From: Collinsella aerofaciens
GTDB taxonomy: Bacteria; Actinomycetota; Coriobacteriia; Coriobacteriales; Coriobacteriaceae
Direction: 5' to 3'
Assembly (NCBI RefSeq): GCF_028207065.1
Contig: NZ_JAQLFP010000001.1
Location: 170,056-234,055 of the forward strand
DNA: 64,000 nucleotides
The first letter of the stretch is position 1. The number at the start of each line of letters is the position of its first letter. Below are positions 16,348-24,853 of this stretch, piece after piece. The notes under the pieces were generated by a model. The model saw only the letters and a program-made list of their open reading frames with translations, was not told the DNA's origin and ran no database searches. Both the position numbers and the translations under genes were made by a program.

Positions 16348-17214
16348 TTATTGGCCCGAAGCCACGTCCATGCCGTAGCCGATGATGAGGCCGTGCATCT
16401 CGGCGTAATAGGAATCCAGGCCGTTGCAGGGCATGATGATAGTCTTGGAGCCTGGCCAGCGCTCCACAATGCGGCTGGCAAGTGCCTGGGCGCCTGCCTC
16501 ATTCTCGACATGGTCGATGACGACCTCGCCGCCCGTAAAACCCTCGGCTTCCATGGTGTCGATGATCTTGTTGAACATCTTCTTTTCGCCACGCGTGTGT
16601 CCGACGAGTTCGATTTTACCGGCCTCACTCGCCGTGCCCAAAATGCGAATATTGAGCTTGTTGGCAATGACGCCGGCTGCCTTAGGGATACGTCCGGCTT
16701 TGGCCAGGTTTTCGTAATTGCACAAGCTGAAGAGGATTTTGCTGTTCTGCTCAAGGCTATTGAAGTATGCGCAAGCGTCCTCGAATGAGACATCCGGATT
16801 GCTTGCAAGATAGCGGTCGAACAGCAAGAAAATGAGGTCCATTTTGCCGCCAGCTGCGCGCGAATTGACTAGATGAATCTGCCGGTCGGGCTCCTCGGCA
16901 AGAACCATATCGCGAGCCGTGGCTGCTGCGTTGTAGCTGCCCGACACGCCCTCAGAGATCGGCATGCAGATGGTTTTGTCGGCCAATTTGAAGAGCTCGG
17001 CCCACTCCCCTACGCTGGGACAAGCGCTCGAAGAAGCGTTCGTCTCCGCCTGAACAGCGCAGTTGAGCTCATGAACGTCGAGTGAAAGGTCATCAACGAA
17101 TTCACGCTCCCCCACTCGAATTTTGAGGGGCGCAAATGCAAAGGTGGTATGGGGCGCGGTTGGTTGCCAATCGCGGAGGTTGCAGCTTGAATCGGAGATA
17201 AGTGCCCAGCTCAT
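16348..17214 (-). CDS. DegV family fatty-acid-binding protein
   Basis: A 288-residue DegV (FakB-type) protein. Such proteins hold a fatty acid for phosphorylation by FakA during use of exogenous fatty acids. The N-terminal ALISDSSCNL, the PISEGVSGSYNAA block near residue 90 and the LVNSRAAGGKM segment fit the family. FakA is not in the window. An AAAGGA ribosome-binding site precedes the ATG. A small palindrome and a larger hairpin lie in the leader region, suggesting regulation. Confidence 0.88.
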   Translation of the reverse strand: MSWALISDSSCNLRDWQPTAPHTTFAFAPLKIRVGEREFVDDLSLDVHELNCAVQAETNASSSACPSVGEWAELFKLADKTICMPISEGVSGSYNAAATARDMVLAEEPDRQIHLVNSRAAGGKMDLIFLLFDRYLASNPDVSFEDACAYFNSLEQNSKILFSLCNYENLAKAGRIPKAAGVIANKLNIRILGTASEAGKIELVGHTRGEKKMFNKIIDTMEAEGFTGGEVVIDHVENEAGAQALASRIVERWPGSKTIIMPCNGLDSYYAEMHGLIIGYGMDVASGQ

Positions 17215-17228
17215 AGAGGGTCCTTTCT

Positions 17229-17246
17229 AATTGTTCTCTAACAATT
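17229..17246. promoter_or_regulatory. Palindrome upstream of degV
   Basis: AATTGTT-CTCT-AACAATT is a perfect 7-bp inverted repeat 15 bp before the degV start codon, overlapping the expected promoter or leader. It could be an operator; no regulator is identified. Confidence 0.4.
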
Positions 17247-17269
17247 ATAGCCATCTTGCAGACCGAGTG

Positions 17270-17304
17270 GGCCGCTATCTAGTATTCAAAACTAGATAGC
17301 GGCC
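17270..17304. promoter_or_regulatory. 13-bp hairpin upstream of degV
   Basis: GGCCGCTATCTAG (17270-17282) and CTAGATAGCGGCC (17292-17304) pair perfectly around a 9-base loop. There is no T tract after it on the minus strand. It may be part of the termination region of the NlpC/P60 gene or a leader element of degV. Confidence 0.5.
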
Positions 17305-17322
17305 TGCACGAAAGGCAAAAGA

Positions 17323-17355
17323 ATGGACCCCATGGCTCAAAGCCACGAGGTCCAT
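17323..17355 (-). terminator. Terminator of the NlpC/P60 gene
   Basis: A 15-bp stem (17323-17337 with 17341-17355) with a 3-base loop. Its two imperfect pairs become G-U wobbles in the minus-strand RNA. It is followed on that strand by TTCTTTTG and lies 24 bp after the NlpC/P60 stop codon. Confidence 0.8.
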
Positions 17356-17378
17356 ATCCGTTTGCTTTATCTGAATAC

Positions 17379-18506
17379 TTAGTAGCGAACGAAGATATAG
17401 TTGTTGTTCATGCCGGCGGCAACGGAGCTGATGATAACACCCGTGTTGTAGTCGGAAGCATGAATCATCTGACCACCACCGATGTAAATGCCGGTGTGGT
17501 ACGAGTTGACCACAACGTCACCGGGCTGCGGATCGGACACACGCGTCCAACCCATAAAGGTGCCCGTGGTGCCCAGGCGGCAATAGCGACCAGTGAGGCA
17601 ATAGCTAACAAAACCAGAGCAGTCGAAGCTGTTCGGGCCAATTCCGCCCCAGGAATAGGCGCAACCAAGTTTGCTGTATGCACGCGAGACAACAGAACCG
17701 CCATCGACGGACTGGCTCGGAGCAGAAGGCGTCGGAGCCGGAGGAGGCGTGGAGGGCTGCGGCGTCGGAGCAGGTGCCGGCGTAGGAGCCGGAGTGTTGC
17801 CGCCCTGGTTGTTGTTATTGCTGGTCTGACCACCGTTGTTGGTGTTCTCGGTCGTACCAGCAGTCTCGTTGCTCACCGTGGCCTTCTCGGCAGTACTGGC
17901 GTTGATGCCGGCCTGCAGCGCGGCGTTGGCCTCGGCCTCGGCGGCAAGCTCGGCCTGCAGCTGTGAATCCAGGGAGTTTACGACGTTCTGGGCTTCAGCC
18001 TGCTGAGCGTTAAGCTCGTCGACCTTTTTCTGCGTAGCGGCGACGTTCTTTTCCTGCTCGGCCTGCTTATCGGTGAGCTGCTGCTTAAGCTCCTTGACCT
18101 CTTGAATGGTCTGAGCCTGCTTATCGGAAACTTTGCCGTAGTAGAACAGACGGTTGAGCATATCGCTCAGGTCATCGACGCCGGTCAGAACCTGAAGCAG
18201 GCTCAGACCGCCGGTTTTGTACTCGCCGGCGACATAGGTCGAGAGCTTGGCCTGACCGTCAGCGATCTCCTGCTGCTTTTGCGTGATCTCGCCAGCAGTC
18301 TGATCGAGCGCCTGCGTCTGCGTGGCGAGCTCATCGTAAATCTGTTGGGTTTGGGTACCGATCTGCTCGAGCTTCGTACGAGCAGCGGCAAGGTCGGATG
18401 CGGTATCGGCGTAGGCAGGAGCCGCGAGGCCCAAGCCCAAAACACAAGCGAGGGTTGCCGTAGCAGCGCAGCGTGCCATGTTTTTGTGCGTGTTTGCTGT
18501 GCGCAT
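17379..18506 (-). CDS. Secreted NlpC/P60 peptidoglycan endopeptidase with coiled coil
   Basis: A 375-residue exported cell-wall hydrolase, probably cleaving D-Glu to diamino-acid bonds in stem peptides. It has a signal peptide (MRTANTH... through ...APAYA, about residue 33). A long coiled coil runs from about 35 to 200, followed by an Asn/Gly/Pro-rich linker (about 205-265). The C-terminal NlpC/P60 domain has catalytic Cys296 (FDCSGF), His337 and a third polar residue near His349. The PcsB/RipA-like layout suggests a role in daughter-cell separation. An AAAGGAAG site precedes the ATG. It follows apt but probably has its own terminator. Confidence 0.92.
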   Translation of the reverse strand: MRTANTHKNMARCAATATLACVLGLGLAAPAYADTASDLAAARTKLEQIGTQTQQIYDELATQTQALDQTAGEITQKQQEIADGQAKLSTYVAGEYKTGGLSLLQVLTGVDDLSDMLNRLFYYGKVSDKQAQTIQEVKELKQQLTDKQAEQEKNVAATQKKVDELNAQQAEAQNVVNSLDSQLQAELAAEAEANAALQAGINASTAEKATVSNETAGTTENTNNGGQTSNNNNQGGNTPAPTPAPAPTPQPSTPPPAPTPSAPSQSVDGGSVVSRAYSKLGCAYSWGGIGPNSFDCSGFVSYCLTGRYCRLGTTGTFMGWTRVSDPQPGDVVVNSYHTGIYIGGGQMIHASDYNTGVIISSVAAGMNNNYIFVRY

Positions 18507-18538
18507 GTAGCTTCCTTTCCAGTAACTAAGGGTAACGG

Positions 18539-19069
18539 CTAGTCCACCGTCACCAGGCTAAAGAGCTCAACATCGTCGTCAGTCGGCGTGAGCTTCTCGC
18601 GCGGGTTGAGAAACGCAAGCTCAAGGATACAACCGTAACCGACAAGCTTTGCGCCCATATCTCGCACCAGTTTACCTGTTGCCTCGACGGTTCCGCCCGT
18701 CGCGACCAAGTCATCCAGAATCAACACGGTATCTTTAGAGCTGATAGCGTCGGCATGGATCTCAATGGAATCCGTTCCGTATTCGAGCTCATAGCTTTGG
18801 CTCACGGTCTCGCGCGGCAGCTTGCCCGGTTTACGTGCGGGAACAAAGCCGGCGCCAAGGGCTACAGCCACCGGTACGCCAACCATAAAGCCTCGAGCCT
18901 CTGGGCCCACGACCTTGGTGATTCCCATGCCGGCAAAGTGCTCGGCGAGGGCATCGGTCATGGCTTTGAGCGCCTCGGGATTGCCAAAGAGCGGCGTGAT
19001 GTCTTTAAAGATGACTCCGGGCTCGGGATAGTCGGGGATGTCGACGATTTGAGATTCGAAGTCGTACAT
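18539..19069 (-). CDS. apt: Adenine phosphoribosyltransferase
   Basis: A 176-residue purine-salvage enzyme converting adenine and PRPP to AMP. The N-terminal DYPEPGVIFKDITPLF motif, the VGPEARGFMVG block and the PRPP-binding motif VLILDDLVATGGT are all present. ATG 19069 is preferred over an upstream non-ATG start at 19084 because GAAAGG is well placed and MYDFES is a normal beginning. It is 40 bp downstream of the MerR-type gene in the same direction. Confidence 0.95.
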   Translation of the reverse strand: MYDFESQIVDIPDYPEPGVIFKDITPLFGNPEALKAMTDALAEHFAGMGITKVVGPEARGFMVGVPVAVALGAGFVPARKPGKLPRETVSQSYELEYGTDSIEIHADAISSKDTVLILDDLVATGGTVEATGKLVRDMGAKLVGYGCILELAFLNPREKLTPTDDDVELFSLVTVD

Positions 19070-19109
19070 TACATGGCCTTTCAATGGGTTGCCGGATAAG
19101 CGGCAGCTG

Positions 19110-19988
19110 TTATTTGCCCGCGGTGGCGGTGCCGGATTGCGAAGGGGGGACGACCCTGAGCGGCTTTACGAGAGAATCCTCGTGCGAGGCAGGCGCGGCT
19201 GTCTCTTCGTTTTTGGCCTTGGTGGACTCGGAGCGAGCGATTTCCTCATCGAGTGCATCGATGTCGGCATCCTCGACCACGGCGTTGAGCGACTCAAAAA
19301 CGCGGTTTTTGAGCAACGCGGTGTGCACGCCTTCCGTCAGGTCGTGAAGCTTCTTAAACGCACGCTCGAGCTTGGCGTCGCGCTCGTCATCGGAGGTATC
19401 CATGCCGAGCATGCTTACGAGCACTTGCTCAAACATCGAGGATTCACGGTTGGCGGAAGACACGTACTGACGCAGGTTGCGCGGCTCGATATGGAAGCGC
19501 GACAGCTCGGAGCAGTAGCGGATGATCGGAAAATCGCGACCATCGACAAGCTCGCGGTTCTGCGGACTCTTGATGATGCGGATAAGGTCGTTCTCGGCGA
19601 GCGAGCGGATAAACGAAATCTCGACGCCCAGCATATCGGGAATGGTCTCGATGGGATGCAGCTTTTGCTTAGTCTCCTTGGGCTCCGTCTTGAGCGGAAC
19701 ATCTGACAGCAAGCCCACCTCGTAGGCGAGCGTTGACAGGTCCGTGGCGTTTTCCAAGCGCTGCTTAATCACGTTGAGCGGCATATAGCGGGTCTTCTGC
19801 AGGTGCAGGATGACCTCCAGGCGGTCAACGTCCTCCTTGGAGTACTGACGGTATCCCTTAGGCGTACGATGAGGGGTAATGAGCCCCTCATCTTCTAGAA
19901 ATCTAATTTTTGAGTTCGAAAGATCGGGGTATGCGCCTCGAAGTAGGTTGACGACTTGGCCGATACTCAGATAGTTGCGTTCGGCCAT
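19110..19988 (-). CDS. MerR family regulator, FtsR-like
   Basis: A 292-residue DNA-binding protein. The N-terminal MerR winged helix (about residues 7-75) includes SIGQVVNLL, the KIRFLEDEGLITP recognition region and GYRQYSKEDVDRL. The rest is a helical dimer and effector region with a disordered Ser/Thr/Ala-rich tail. Its position directly downstream of an FHA gene matches garA/odhI and Rv1828/ftsR in mycobacteria and corynebacteria, where FtsR activates ftsZ. The FtsR assignment is inferred from this synteny and the length. Confidence 0.8.
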   Translation of the reverse strand: MAERNYLSIGQVVNLLRGAYPDLSNSKIRFLEDEGLITPHRTPKGYRQYSKEDVDRLEVILHLQKTRYMPLNVIKQRLENATDLSTLAYEVGLLSDVPLKTEPKETKQKLHPIETIPDMLGVEISFIRSLAENDLIRIIKSPQNRELVDGRDFPIIRYCSELSRFHIEPRNLRQYVSSANRESSMFEQVLVSMLGMDTSDDERDAKLERAFKKLHDLTEGVHTALLKNRVFESLNAVVEDADIDALDEEIARSESTKAKNEETAAPASHEDSLVKPLRVVPPSQSGTATAGK

Positions 19989-19991
19989 GCC

Positions 19992-20426
19992 CTACTCACC
20001 GGTTTCGATGCGCTCCGGCGTGCTCTCGTGGTAGATGAGCGTAAACGTACCGATCTGAACGGAAGAGCCGTCGTGCAGCGGAGCGGCGTTGACAATGGCA
20101 CCGTCGACCCAGGTGCCATTGAGCGAGCCCAAGTCTTCGATGCGAGCGCCGAGTCCCTCGCGAATAATGCGCGCGTGGCTGCGCGAAACGGTCATGTCAT
20201 TGAGGAAGATGCCATTCGCGGGATCTCGGCCGATGGTGGTCACGTCGTCCTCGAGTTCAAAGGCGGCACCCGTCTGCGGACCCTTGACGATAGACAGAAC
20301 GGGGGCGGTGATGCGCACGTTGGCCATGAGGTCGGGAACGGTGACGTCGCTTGAAGGCACGCGGAATACGCAGGTAGCGTCAGCAGTCTTATCATTCTGA
20401 GGCATATTGTTAACCATGTTGTCCAT
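19992..20426 (-). CDS. FHA domain protein, GarA/OdhI-like
   Basis: A 144-residue protein with a flexible N-terminus (1-50) and an FHA phosphothreonine-binding domain (about 60-125), showing IGRDPANGIFL, VSRSHARI and DLGSLNGTWV. The N-terminal TCVFR (Thr18) resembles the phospho-acceptor motif TSVFR of mycobacterial GarA, which controls 2-oxoglutarate metabolism. Whether it does so here is unknown. ATG 20426 follows TTAGGGG; the in-frame start 33 bases upstream lacks a ribosome-binding site. It is three bases before the FtsR-like gene. Confidence 0.82.
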   Translation of the reverse strand: MDNMVNNMPQNDKTADATCVFRVPSSDVTVPDLMANVRITAPVLSIVKGPQTGAAFELEDDVTTIGRDPANGIFLNDMTVSRSHARIIREGLGARIEDLGSLNGTWVDGAIVNAAPLHDGSSVQIGTFTLIYHESTPERIETGE

Positions 20427-20492
20427 GACAACCCCTAACTTATCGCGGACGTGCCGCAAATAATGAACCGTACGTAATCATACCCCAACGAA

Positions 20493-21197
20493 TCAGTCTT
20501 CGATTTCGGGGTTAAGAAAGTCGATGTCCTCGTCCTCGGGATGCGCGAGGGCCTGTTTAATGGCCACTCCGCCCTTAATAGAGTAGATGACAGCGGTGAG
20601 CATGGAGAAGATCACACCGCCATACACAAAGAAGATGCCGAGGGGCACCGAGCTTCCGTTGAGACCCGGGAAGGCCGTGAGGGTTGAAGGTAAAAGGTGC
20701 AGGCCGTCAATAACGGGGAACCCGAGCAGCATGAGCGAGAAGCCGGTCATGAGCAGTGCAGTGGCAATCTTTCCGGGAAAGACGACATCGATGGGGCGAC
20801 GGTGATAATGACGCACGATAAGCGTGCCGATGCCCAGATAGATGTCGCGGCCGATAATGAGCACGCAGACCCAGATGGGCAGCTCTCCGCGGACCACCAG
20901 CCCAAGTACGCCGGTGAACAGCAGCGCACGGTCGCAGATGGGATCTATGACCTTGCCGAGCCACGAGACCGTCTTGGTCATGCGGGCGATCTGACCGTCC
21001 ATCCAGTCGGTGGAGGCGGCAACGGCGTAGATAACGATGGCGATGACGCGGTTGTTATCCGTCACAAACAGGTACAGAAATACCAGGGTGAGGATCAGGC
21101 GCGTAAAGGTGATGAAATTGGAGATCGTAAAGATCTTATTCGACGGGTAATCGGAAGTGCCGATAAGCTCCTTTTTGATCTTCTTTTTGATGCCCAC
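20493..21197 (-). CDS. CDP-alcohol phosphatidyltransferase family membrane protein
   Basis: A 234-residue membrane enzyme of phospholipid synthesis, second of its family in the window after the pgsA fragment. The CDP-alcohol motif is clear: DWMDGQIAR followed by GKVIDPICDR, giving the D-x2-D-G-x2-A-R-x9-G-x3-D-x3-D pattern. Six or so hydrophobic helices are visible. GTG 21197 is chosen because GGGGGAG lies just before it; the frame stays open to 21287 without a good site. In mycobacteria a pgsA paralogue lies near garA, matching the order here. The acceptor alcohol is not readable. Confidence 0.82.
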   Translation of the reverse strand: MGIKKKIKKELIGTSDYPSNKIFTISNFITFTRLILTLVFLYLFVTDNNRVIAIVIYAVAASTDWMDGQIARMTKTVSWLGKVIDPICDRALLFTGVLGLVVRGELPIWVCVLIIGRDIYLGIGTLIVRHYHRRPIDVVFPGKIATALLMTGFSLMLLGFPVIDGLHLLPSTLTAFPGLNGSSVPLGIFFVYGGVIFSMLTAVIYSIKGGVAIKQALAHPEDEDIDFLNPEIED

Positions 21198-21325
21198 AGG
21201 ACTCCCCCGCTGGTTAACGACAAAACTTTCGATACTATACCCGTTCCGGCGATGTCTATCCAGCGTAAGCATAGAGAGTCCAGACATATGGAGGATGCTA
21301 CTGGGTTATGCGAGATTCTGCATTT

Positions 21326-21382
21326 GTGTACATCAGCCTTCAAATATGACATTTTTCGGCATCTTTGATGGCTGATGTACAC
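21326..21382. repeat. 19-bp inverted repeat in the gap before the lantibiotic-immunity island
   Basis: Arms 21326-21344 and 21364-21382 (GTGTACATCAGCC...) pair with one mismatch around a 19-nt loop, and CGTTTTGATT follows. It sits between two divergent units, in a 396-bp gap (21198-21593) with no gene, so its role as a terminator is unclear. A second G+C-rich 11-bp hairpin lies at 21540-21572, 21 bp before the ABC gene start. Confidence 0.65.
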
Positions 21383-21593
21383 GTTTTGATTCAGTGATTA
21401 CATCGATCGGGAAAGTTGTTGCCTTAAGCAAATTAATCATGATGTGTGGGTCGAGAAGGGTTGGCGCTAAAAGAACCCAACGGCTGTTACGGCTTCGTTA
21501 GAAACGCGCCCCACCATGGATGGTGAACCCGAAAGGTAAGGCGCGCGGGCACGGTGGCTCGGCCCGCGCGCCCGGAAGAGAAAGGATAAACCC

Positions 21594-22322
21594 ATGGGTT
21601 ACATGCTCGAGACGCGTGGGCTCACCAAGCGCTTCGGCCGCGGCGACCAGGCGCAGGACGCCGTGGCCGACGTGAGCCTTCATATCCGCGAAGGCGAGGT
21701 GTACGGGCTGCTCGGTCCCAACGGCGCCGGCAAGTCGACAACGCTCAAGATGATCTGCGGGATGCTGCGGCCGACGGCCGGGGAGATTCTCTTTGCCGGG
21801 CACGCCTGGCGCCGCGAGGACCTCTACGCAATCGGCAGCCTCATCGAGGAGGCGCCGCTCTACCCCAACCTCACCGCGCGCGAGAACCTGCGCGTGCGCA
21901 CCACGCTGCTGGGCCTTCCCGAGAGCCGCATAGATGAGGTGCTCGCCGCCGTGGACCTCGCGGACACCGGGAAGAAGCGCGCCGGGCGCTTCTCGATGGG
22001 CATGCGGCAGCGCCTGGGGCTCGCGCTGGCGCTGATCGCCCGGCCACGCCTGCTCGTGCTCGACGAGCCCACCAACGGCCTCGACCCCATCGGCATCGAG
22101 GAGCTGCGCGACCAGATCCGCGGCTTCGCGGCGGCGGGTACGACGGTGATCGTCTCGAGCCACATCCTCTCCGAGGTGCAGCAGATGGCGGACACCATCG
22201 GCATCATCTGCGGGGGGCGCCTTGCCTACGAGGATGCGCTTCGTCCCGGGCAGGACCTCGAGGAACTCTTCATGAGTTTCTGCCGGGAAGGGCGACGAGC
22301 GCGCGGGGAGGTGGCGGCATGA
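21594..22322 (+). CDS. Lantibiotic-protection ABC transporter ATPase (LanF type)
   Basis: A 242-residue ATPase with Walker [10 protein letters not shown] at 41-49, a FSMGMRQRLG signature loop, Walker B LLVLDEPTNGLD and the switch His in SSHIL. The SMGMRQRLG-type signature is typical of lantibiotic self-immunity or bacitracin-type exporters (EpiF/NisF/CprA). It opens a six-gene rightward set with two permeases and a two-component system. AGAAAGGA precedes the ATG. Codon use is far richer in G and C than in the neighbouring core genes. Confidence 0.9.
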   Translation: MGYMLETRGLTKRFGRGDQAQDAVADVSLHIREGEVYGLLGPNGAGKSTTLKMICGMLRPTAGEILFAGHAWRREDLYAIGSLIEEAPLYPNLTARENLRVRTTLLGLPESRIDEVLAAVDLADTGKKRAGRFSMGMRQRLGLALALIARPRLLVLDEPTNGLDPIGIEELRDQIRGFAAAGTTVIVSSHILSEVQQMADTIGIICGGRLAYEDALRPGQDLEELFMSFCREGRRARGEVAA

Positions 22323-23089
22323 CGGGCGAGAAAGGCGGCCTGCTCGCGGCCCTGCGCGCCGAGGCCCTGAAGTCGCGCCACGCGGCACCGGTTCGCCTGG
22401 CCGTGCTCATGGCGCTGCCGATGCCGCTGCTCGGCGCGATGCCCTACCGGGGCGTGCAGATCTTCAGCGCGTGGAACTACTGGTACGCGCTCTTCCTGCC
22501 CGTGTCTCTCTCGCTCGTGGTGGCGTGCGTCGCGCGGGCGGACGCTCGCACGCGGATGCGGGGGCTTCTGGGTCTGGGCTTCCCGCTCGGGCGCGCCTGG
22601 TGGGCCAAGGCGCTCTGGTGCCTCGCGCTCTGCACGCTCTCGAACCTCGTGGTCTTCGGCATCTACCTTGCGGGATCGGCGTTCACCTCGCAGGGCCTCA
22701 CGGCCGCGGGCACGCTCACGATGCTCCTCTGCGCGCTCGTCAACACGGTGACCGCGGCGTGGATGATTCCCGTAGGGCTCTTTCTCACGGCGCGGCTCGG
22801 CATGCTCGCCGGCATCTTCTGCCCGCTCGTCGCGCAGCTCGTGGGCGGGTTCGCCTGGTCGTTGGTGCCGCTGCCGCAGCTCTTTCCGCCGTCGGCGAGC
22901 ATGGTCATCCCCACGAGCTTCATCCCCGTGCTGCCGAGCGGCGAGCCACTCGCGGCGGACATGGCGCTCGGCGGGGCGCTCGCGGCAGACGGCATGCTCA
23001 CGCTGGCGGGCCTTGCGGTCTGCGCGCTCGCGTTCGCCGCGCTCACGGCGGCGGGCGCGGCCTGGTTCGCGCGCTCCGAGGAGAGGTGA
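22319..23089 (+). CDS. Lantibiotic-protection ABC permease, LanE/MutE type
   Basis: A 256-residue membrane protein with about six hydrophobic helices, overlapping the ATPase gene by 4 bp (ATGA). Sequence segments such as LRAEALKSRHAAPVRLAVLMALPMPLLG and FSAWNYWYALFLPVSLSL match the MutE/EpiE permease family. Together with the next gene it would form the membrane part of an exporter that removes lantibiotics or other cationic peptides from the membrane. Confidence 0.85.
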   Translation: MTGEKGGLLAALRAEALKSRHAAPVRLAVLMALPMPLLGAMPYRGVQIFSAWNYWYALFLPVSLSLVVACVARADARTRMRGLLGLGFPLGRAWWAKALWCLALCTLSNLVVFGIYLAGSAFTSQGLTAAGTLTMLLCALVNTVTAAWMIPVGLFLTARLGMLAGIFCPLVAQLVGGFAWSLVPLPQLFPPSASMVIPTSFIPVLPSGEPLAADMALGGALAADGMLTLAGLAVCALAFAALTAAGAAWFARSEER

Positions 23090-23904
23090 TGGCCGTGACA
23101 CGACTCTCCGACCCGATGCCGCGCATGGCTCTCTCGCGGGCCCTGCTCTCCGAGGCCCTGCGCCTGGCGCGCTCCCCGCTCGCGGCGGTGCACCTCGTCT
23201 GCGGCCTGGCAGCCGGTCTTGCCTGCGGCGAGTACTTCTCCGTAGCCCGATGGGACCCGGCGCTGGGCGCGGACGCCTACGTCCAGTTCCTCGGCGCTCT
23301 CATGCCGCTCATGTCCGCCATCGTCTGCGGGCTCGCCGTGGACGAGGAGCGCGCTGCCGGGCGCCTCGCCAACCTCACGGCGGTCCCCTCGCGCGGGCGC
23401 GCCGTCGCGGCGAAGTTGCTCGCCCTTGCGGCGCTCGGTGCCGCCGCGCTGGCCGTGGCGCTCGGCGTGTTCGGGGCCGTGCTCGCCGTCGCCGGGCGCC
23501 TGCCGCTCGGGTCCGCTCCGCTTGCGGTCGCCTGGGCGGGCATCGTGCTGGGCAGCCTGCCCCTCTACGCGCTGGGGCTCGGCGTGGCCCTGCGCCTCGG
23601 CCGCAACGTCGCCATCGGCGCCGGCGCGGCGGGGGTGCTCCTCGCGTTCTTCTCGGTGGGCGGACTTGCGCACGGCCTCATGACCGGCGATCTCACCGGT
23701 GCCCTGGCGACGCCCCTGAGTTGGGTGCCGCTCGCCTGGCCCGCGCGCCTGGGGTCGCTTGGGGTGGAGGCCTTCATCGACGCCGCACGCGCGGCGGGCC
23801 CTCTTCTCACGACTGCGCTCGCTAGCCTCGTGCTCACCCTGGCAGCCGATGCCGTCCTTCTCGCCTGGTTCTGCCGCTTCGAGGACGGGAGGGTAGATGC
23901 GTAG
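23089..23904 (+). CDS. Lantibiotic-protection ABC permease, LanG/MutG type
   Basis: A 271-residue membrane protein with about six helices and the FSVARWDPALGADAYVQFLGALMPLMSAIVCGL region typical of MutG/EpiG. The reading frame is open far upstream (from 22471) because of the high G+C, but ATG 23089 has GAGGAGAGG before it and overlaps the previous stop codon by one base, so it is chosen. It is followed by a small gene overlapping its last codons. Confidence 0.85.
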   Translation: MAVTRLSDPMPRMALSRALLSEALRLARSPLAAVHLVCGLAAGLACGEYFSVARWDPALGADAYVQFLGALMPLMSAIVCGLAVDEERAAGRLANLTAVPSRGRAVAAKLLALAALGAAALAVALGVFGAVLAVAGRLPLGSAPLAVAWAGIVLGSLPLYALGLGVALRLGRNVAIGAGAAGVLLAFFSVGGLAHGLMTGDLTGALATPLSWVPLAWPARLGSLGVEAFIDAARAAGPLLTTALASLVLTLAADAVLLAWFCRFEDGRVDA

Positions 23905-24145
23905 GAAGGCGCTCGCCGCCATGCTCGTCCTCCTCTCCGCAGCGCTCGTCCTGGGCGGGAATGCCCTGCTCGACGCTGCGGACGACAGGGGCAATGTCCG
24001 AGAGCTCCAGCTCATCTTCTTCGGGCGGGAGTCGGACGGCGAGGGCTGGCTCGAGATCGAGGCGCGCGGCGGCTCGGGCGTGCGCTACCACGCGTGCGAC
24101 GCGGCCGAGGCGCCCGCGACTGCGCGCAGAACTCTGGACCGCTGA
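23897..24145 (+). CDS. Small secreted or membrane-anchored protein of the immunity operon
   Basis: An 82-residue protein with an N-terminal hydrophobic export signal (residues 4-22) and a short polar C-terminal part with mixed Glu/Arg. GGGAGGG precedes its ATG, which overlaps the LanG-type gene by 8 bp, supporting real translation. I do not recognise the family. Its position between transporter and two-component genes suggests a peptide-sensing or immunity accessory role; this is inference. Confidence 0.6.
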   Translation: MRRKALAAMLVLLSAALVLGGNALLDAADDRGNVRELQLIFFGRESDGEGWLEIEARGGSGVRYHACDAAEAPATARRTLDR

Positions 24146-24190
24146 GTGCGGCGCTAGTACAATTCCGACGAGAGTTTCAGGAGGTCTAAC

Positions 24191-24853
24191 ATGGCGAGGA
24201 TACTGGCAGTGGATGATGAACGGGCGATCCTCGACGCTCTCGCGCGCGTCCTCGGCCGCGACGGTCATGAGGTCGTCAGGGCGGCGGACCCGACGGCGGT
24301 CCCGGGGATGGACCTCTCGCGCTTTGACCTCGTGCTCTGCGACGTCATGATGCCGGGGCTCGACGGCTTCGAGCTCGTGCGGCAGATCCGCCCGGACTTC
24401 GACGGGCCCATCGTCTTCCTGACCGCGCGCGTGGCCGAGGAGGACGCCGTGGCCGCCTACGGCCTGGGCGCCGACGACTACGTCCGCAAGCCCTTCGGGG
24501 CCGCGGAACTGCGCGCCAAGGTCGCGGCCCATCTACGCCGTGAGCGCCGGCCGCGCTCGCACGCCCTCTCCTTCGGGGAGGTGCGGATCGACCTCGGGGC
24601 GCGCGATCTCGCCGTGGGCGGCGAGACCGTGCCGCTCACTCCCACCGAGTACGCCATCTGCGAGTACCTCGCCCGCCACCCCGGGCAGGTCATGAGCCGC
24701 ACGCAGATACGCGAGGCGGTGCTCGGCTGGGAGAGCGACGCCGACGACGCGGCCATATCTATGCAGGTCAGCCGCGCCCGGAGGAAACTCTCCGAGGCCG
24801 GCGCCGACCCGATCGCGACCGTCTGGGGGATGGGGTACAAGTGGCAGCTCTGA
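24191..24853 (+). CDS. OmpR/PhoB-type response regulator
   Basis: A 220-residue regulator with a receiver domain (acidic pair Asp8-Asp9, phosphorylated Asp51, Thr of FLTAR, Lys of YVRKPF) and a C-terminal winged-helix domain (about 125-220, PLTPTEYAICEYL ... VWGMGYKW). CAGGAGGTC precedes the ATG. The partner histidine kinase begins inside its last codons. By analogy with NisRK/CprRK systems it would control the adjacent transporter; no operator repeats were recognised upstream of the ABC genes. Confidence 0.93.
   Translation: MARILAVDDERAILDALARVLGRDGHEVVRAADPTAVPGMDLSRFDLVLCDVMMPGLDGFELVRQIRPDFDGPIVFLTARVAEEDAVAAYGLGADDYVRKPFGAAELRAKVAAHLRRERRPRSHALSFGEVRIDLGARDLAVGGETVPLTPTEYAICEYLARHPGQVMSRTQIREAVLGWESDADDAAISMQVSRARRKLSEAGADPIATVWGMGYKWQL

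Noticed and set aside
22471..23088. Upstream in-frame extension of the LanG-type permease
   Set aside because: It lies wholly inside the LanE-type gene; the start at 23089 has a ribosome-binding site and the usual one-base overlap.
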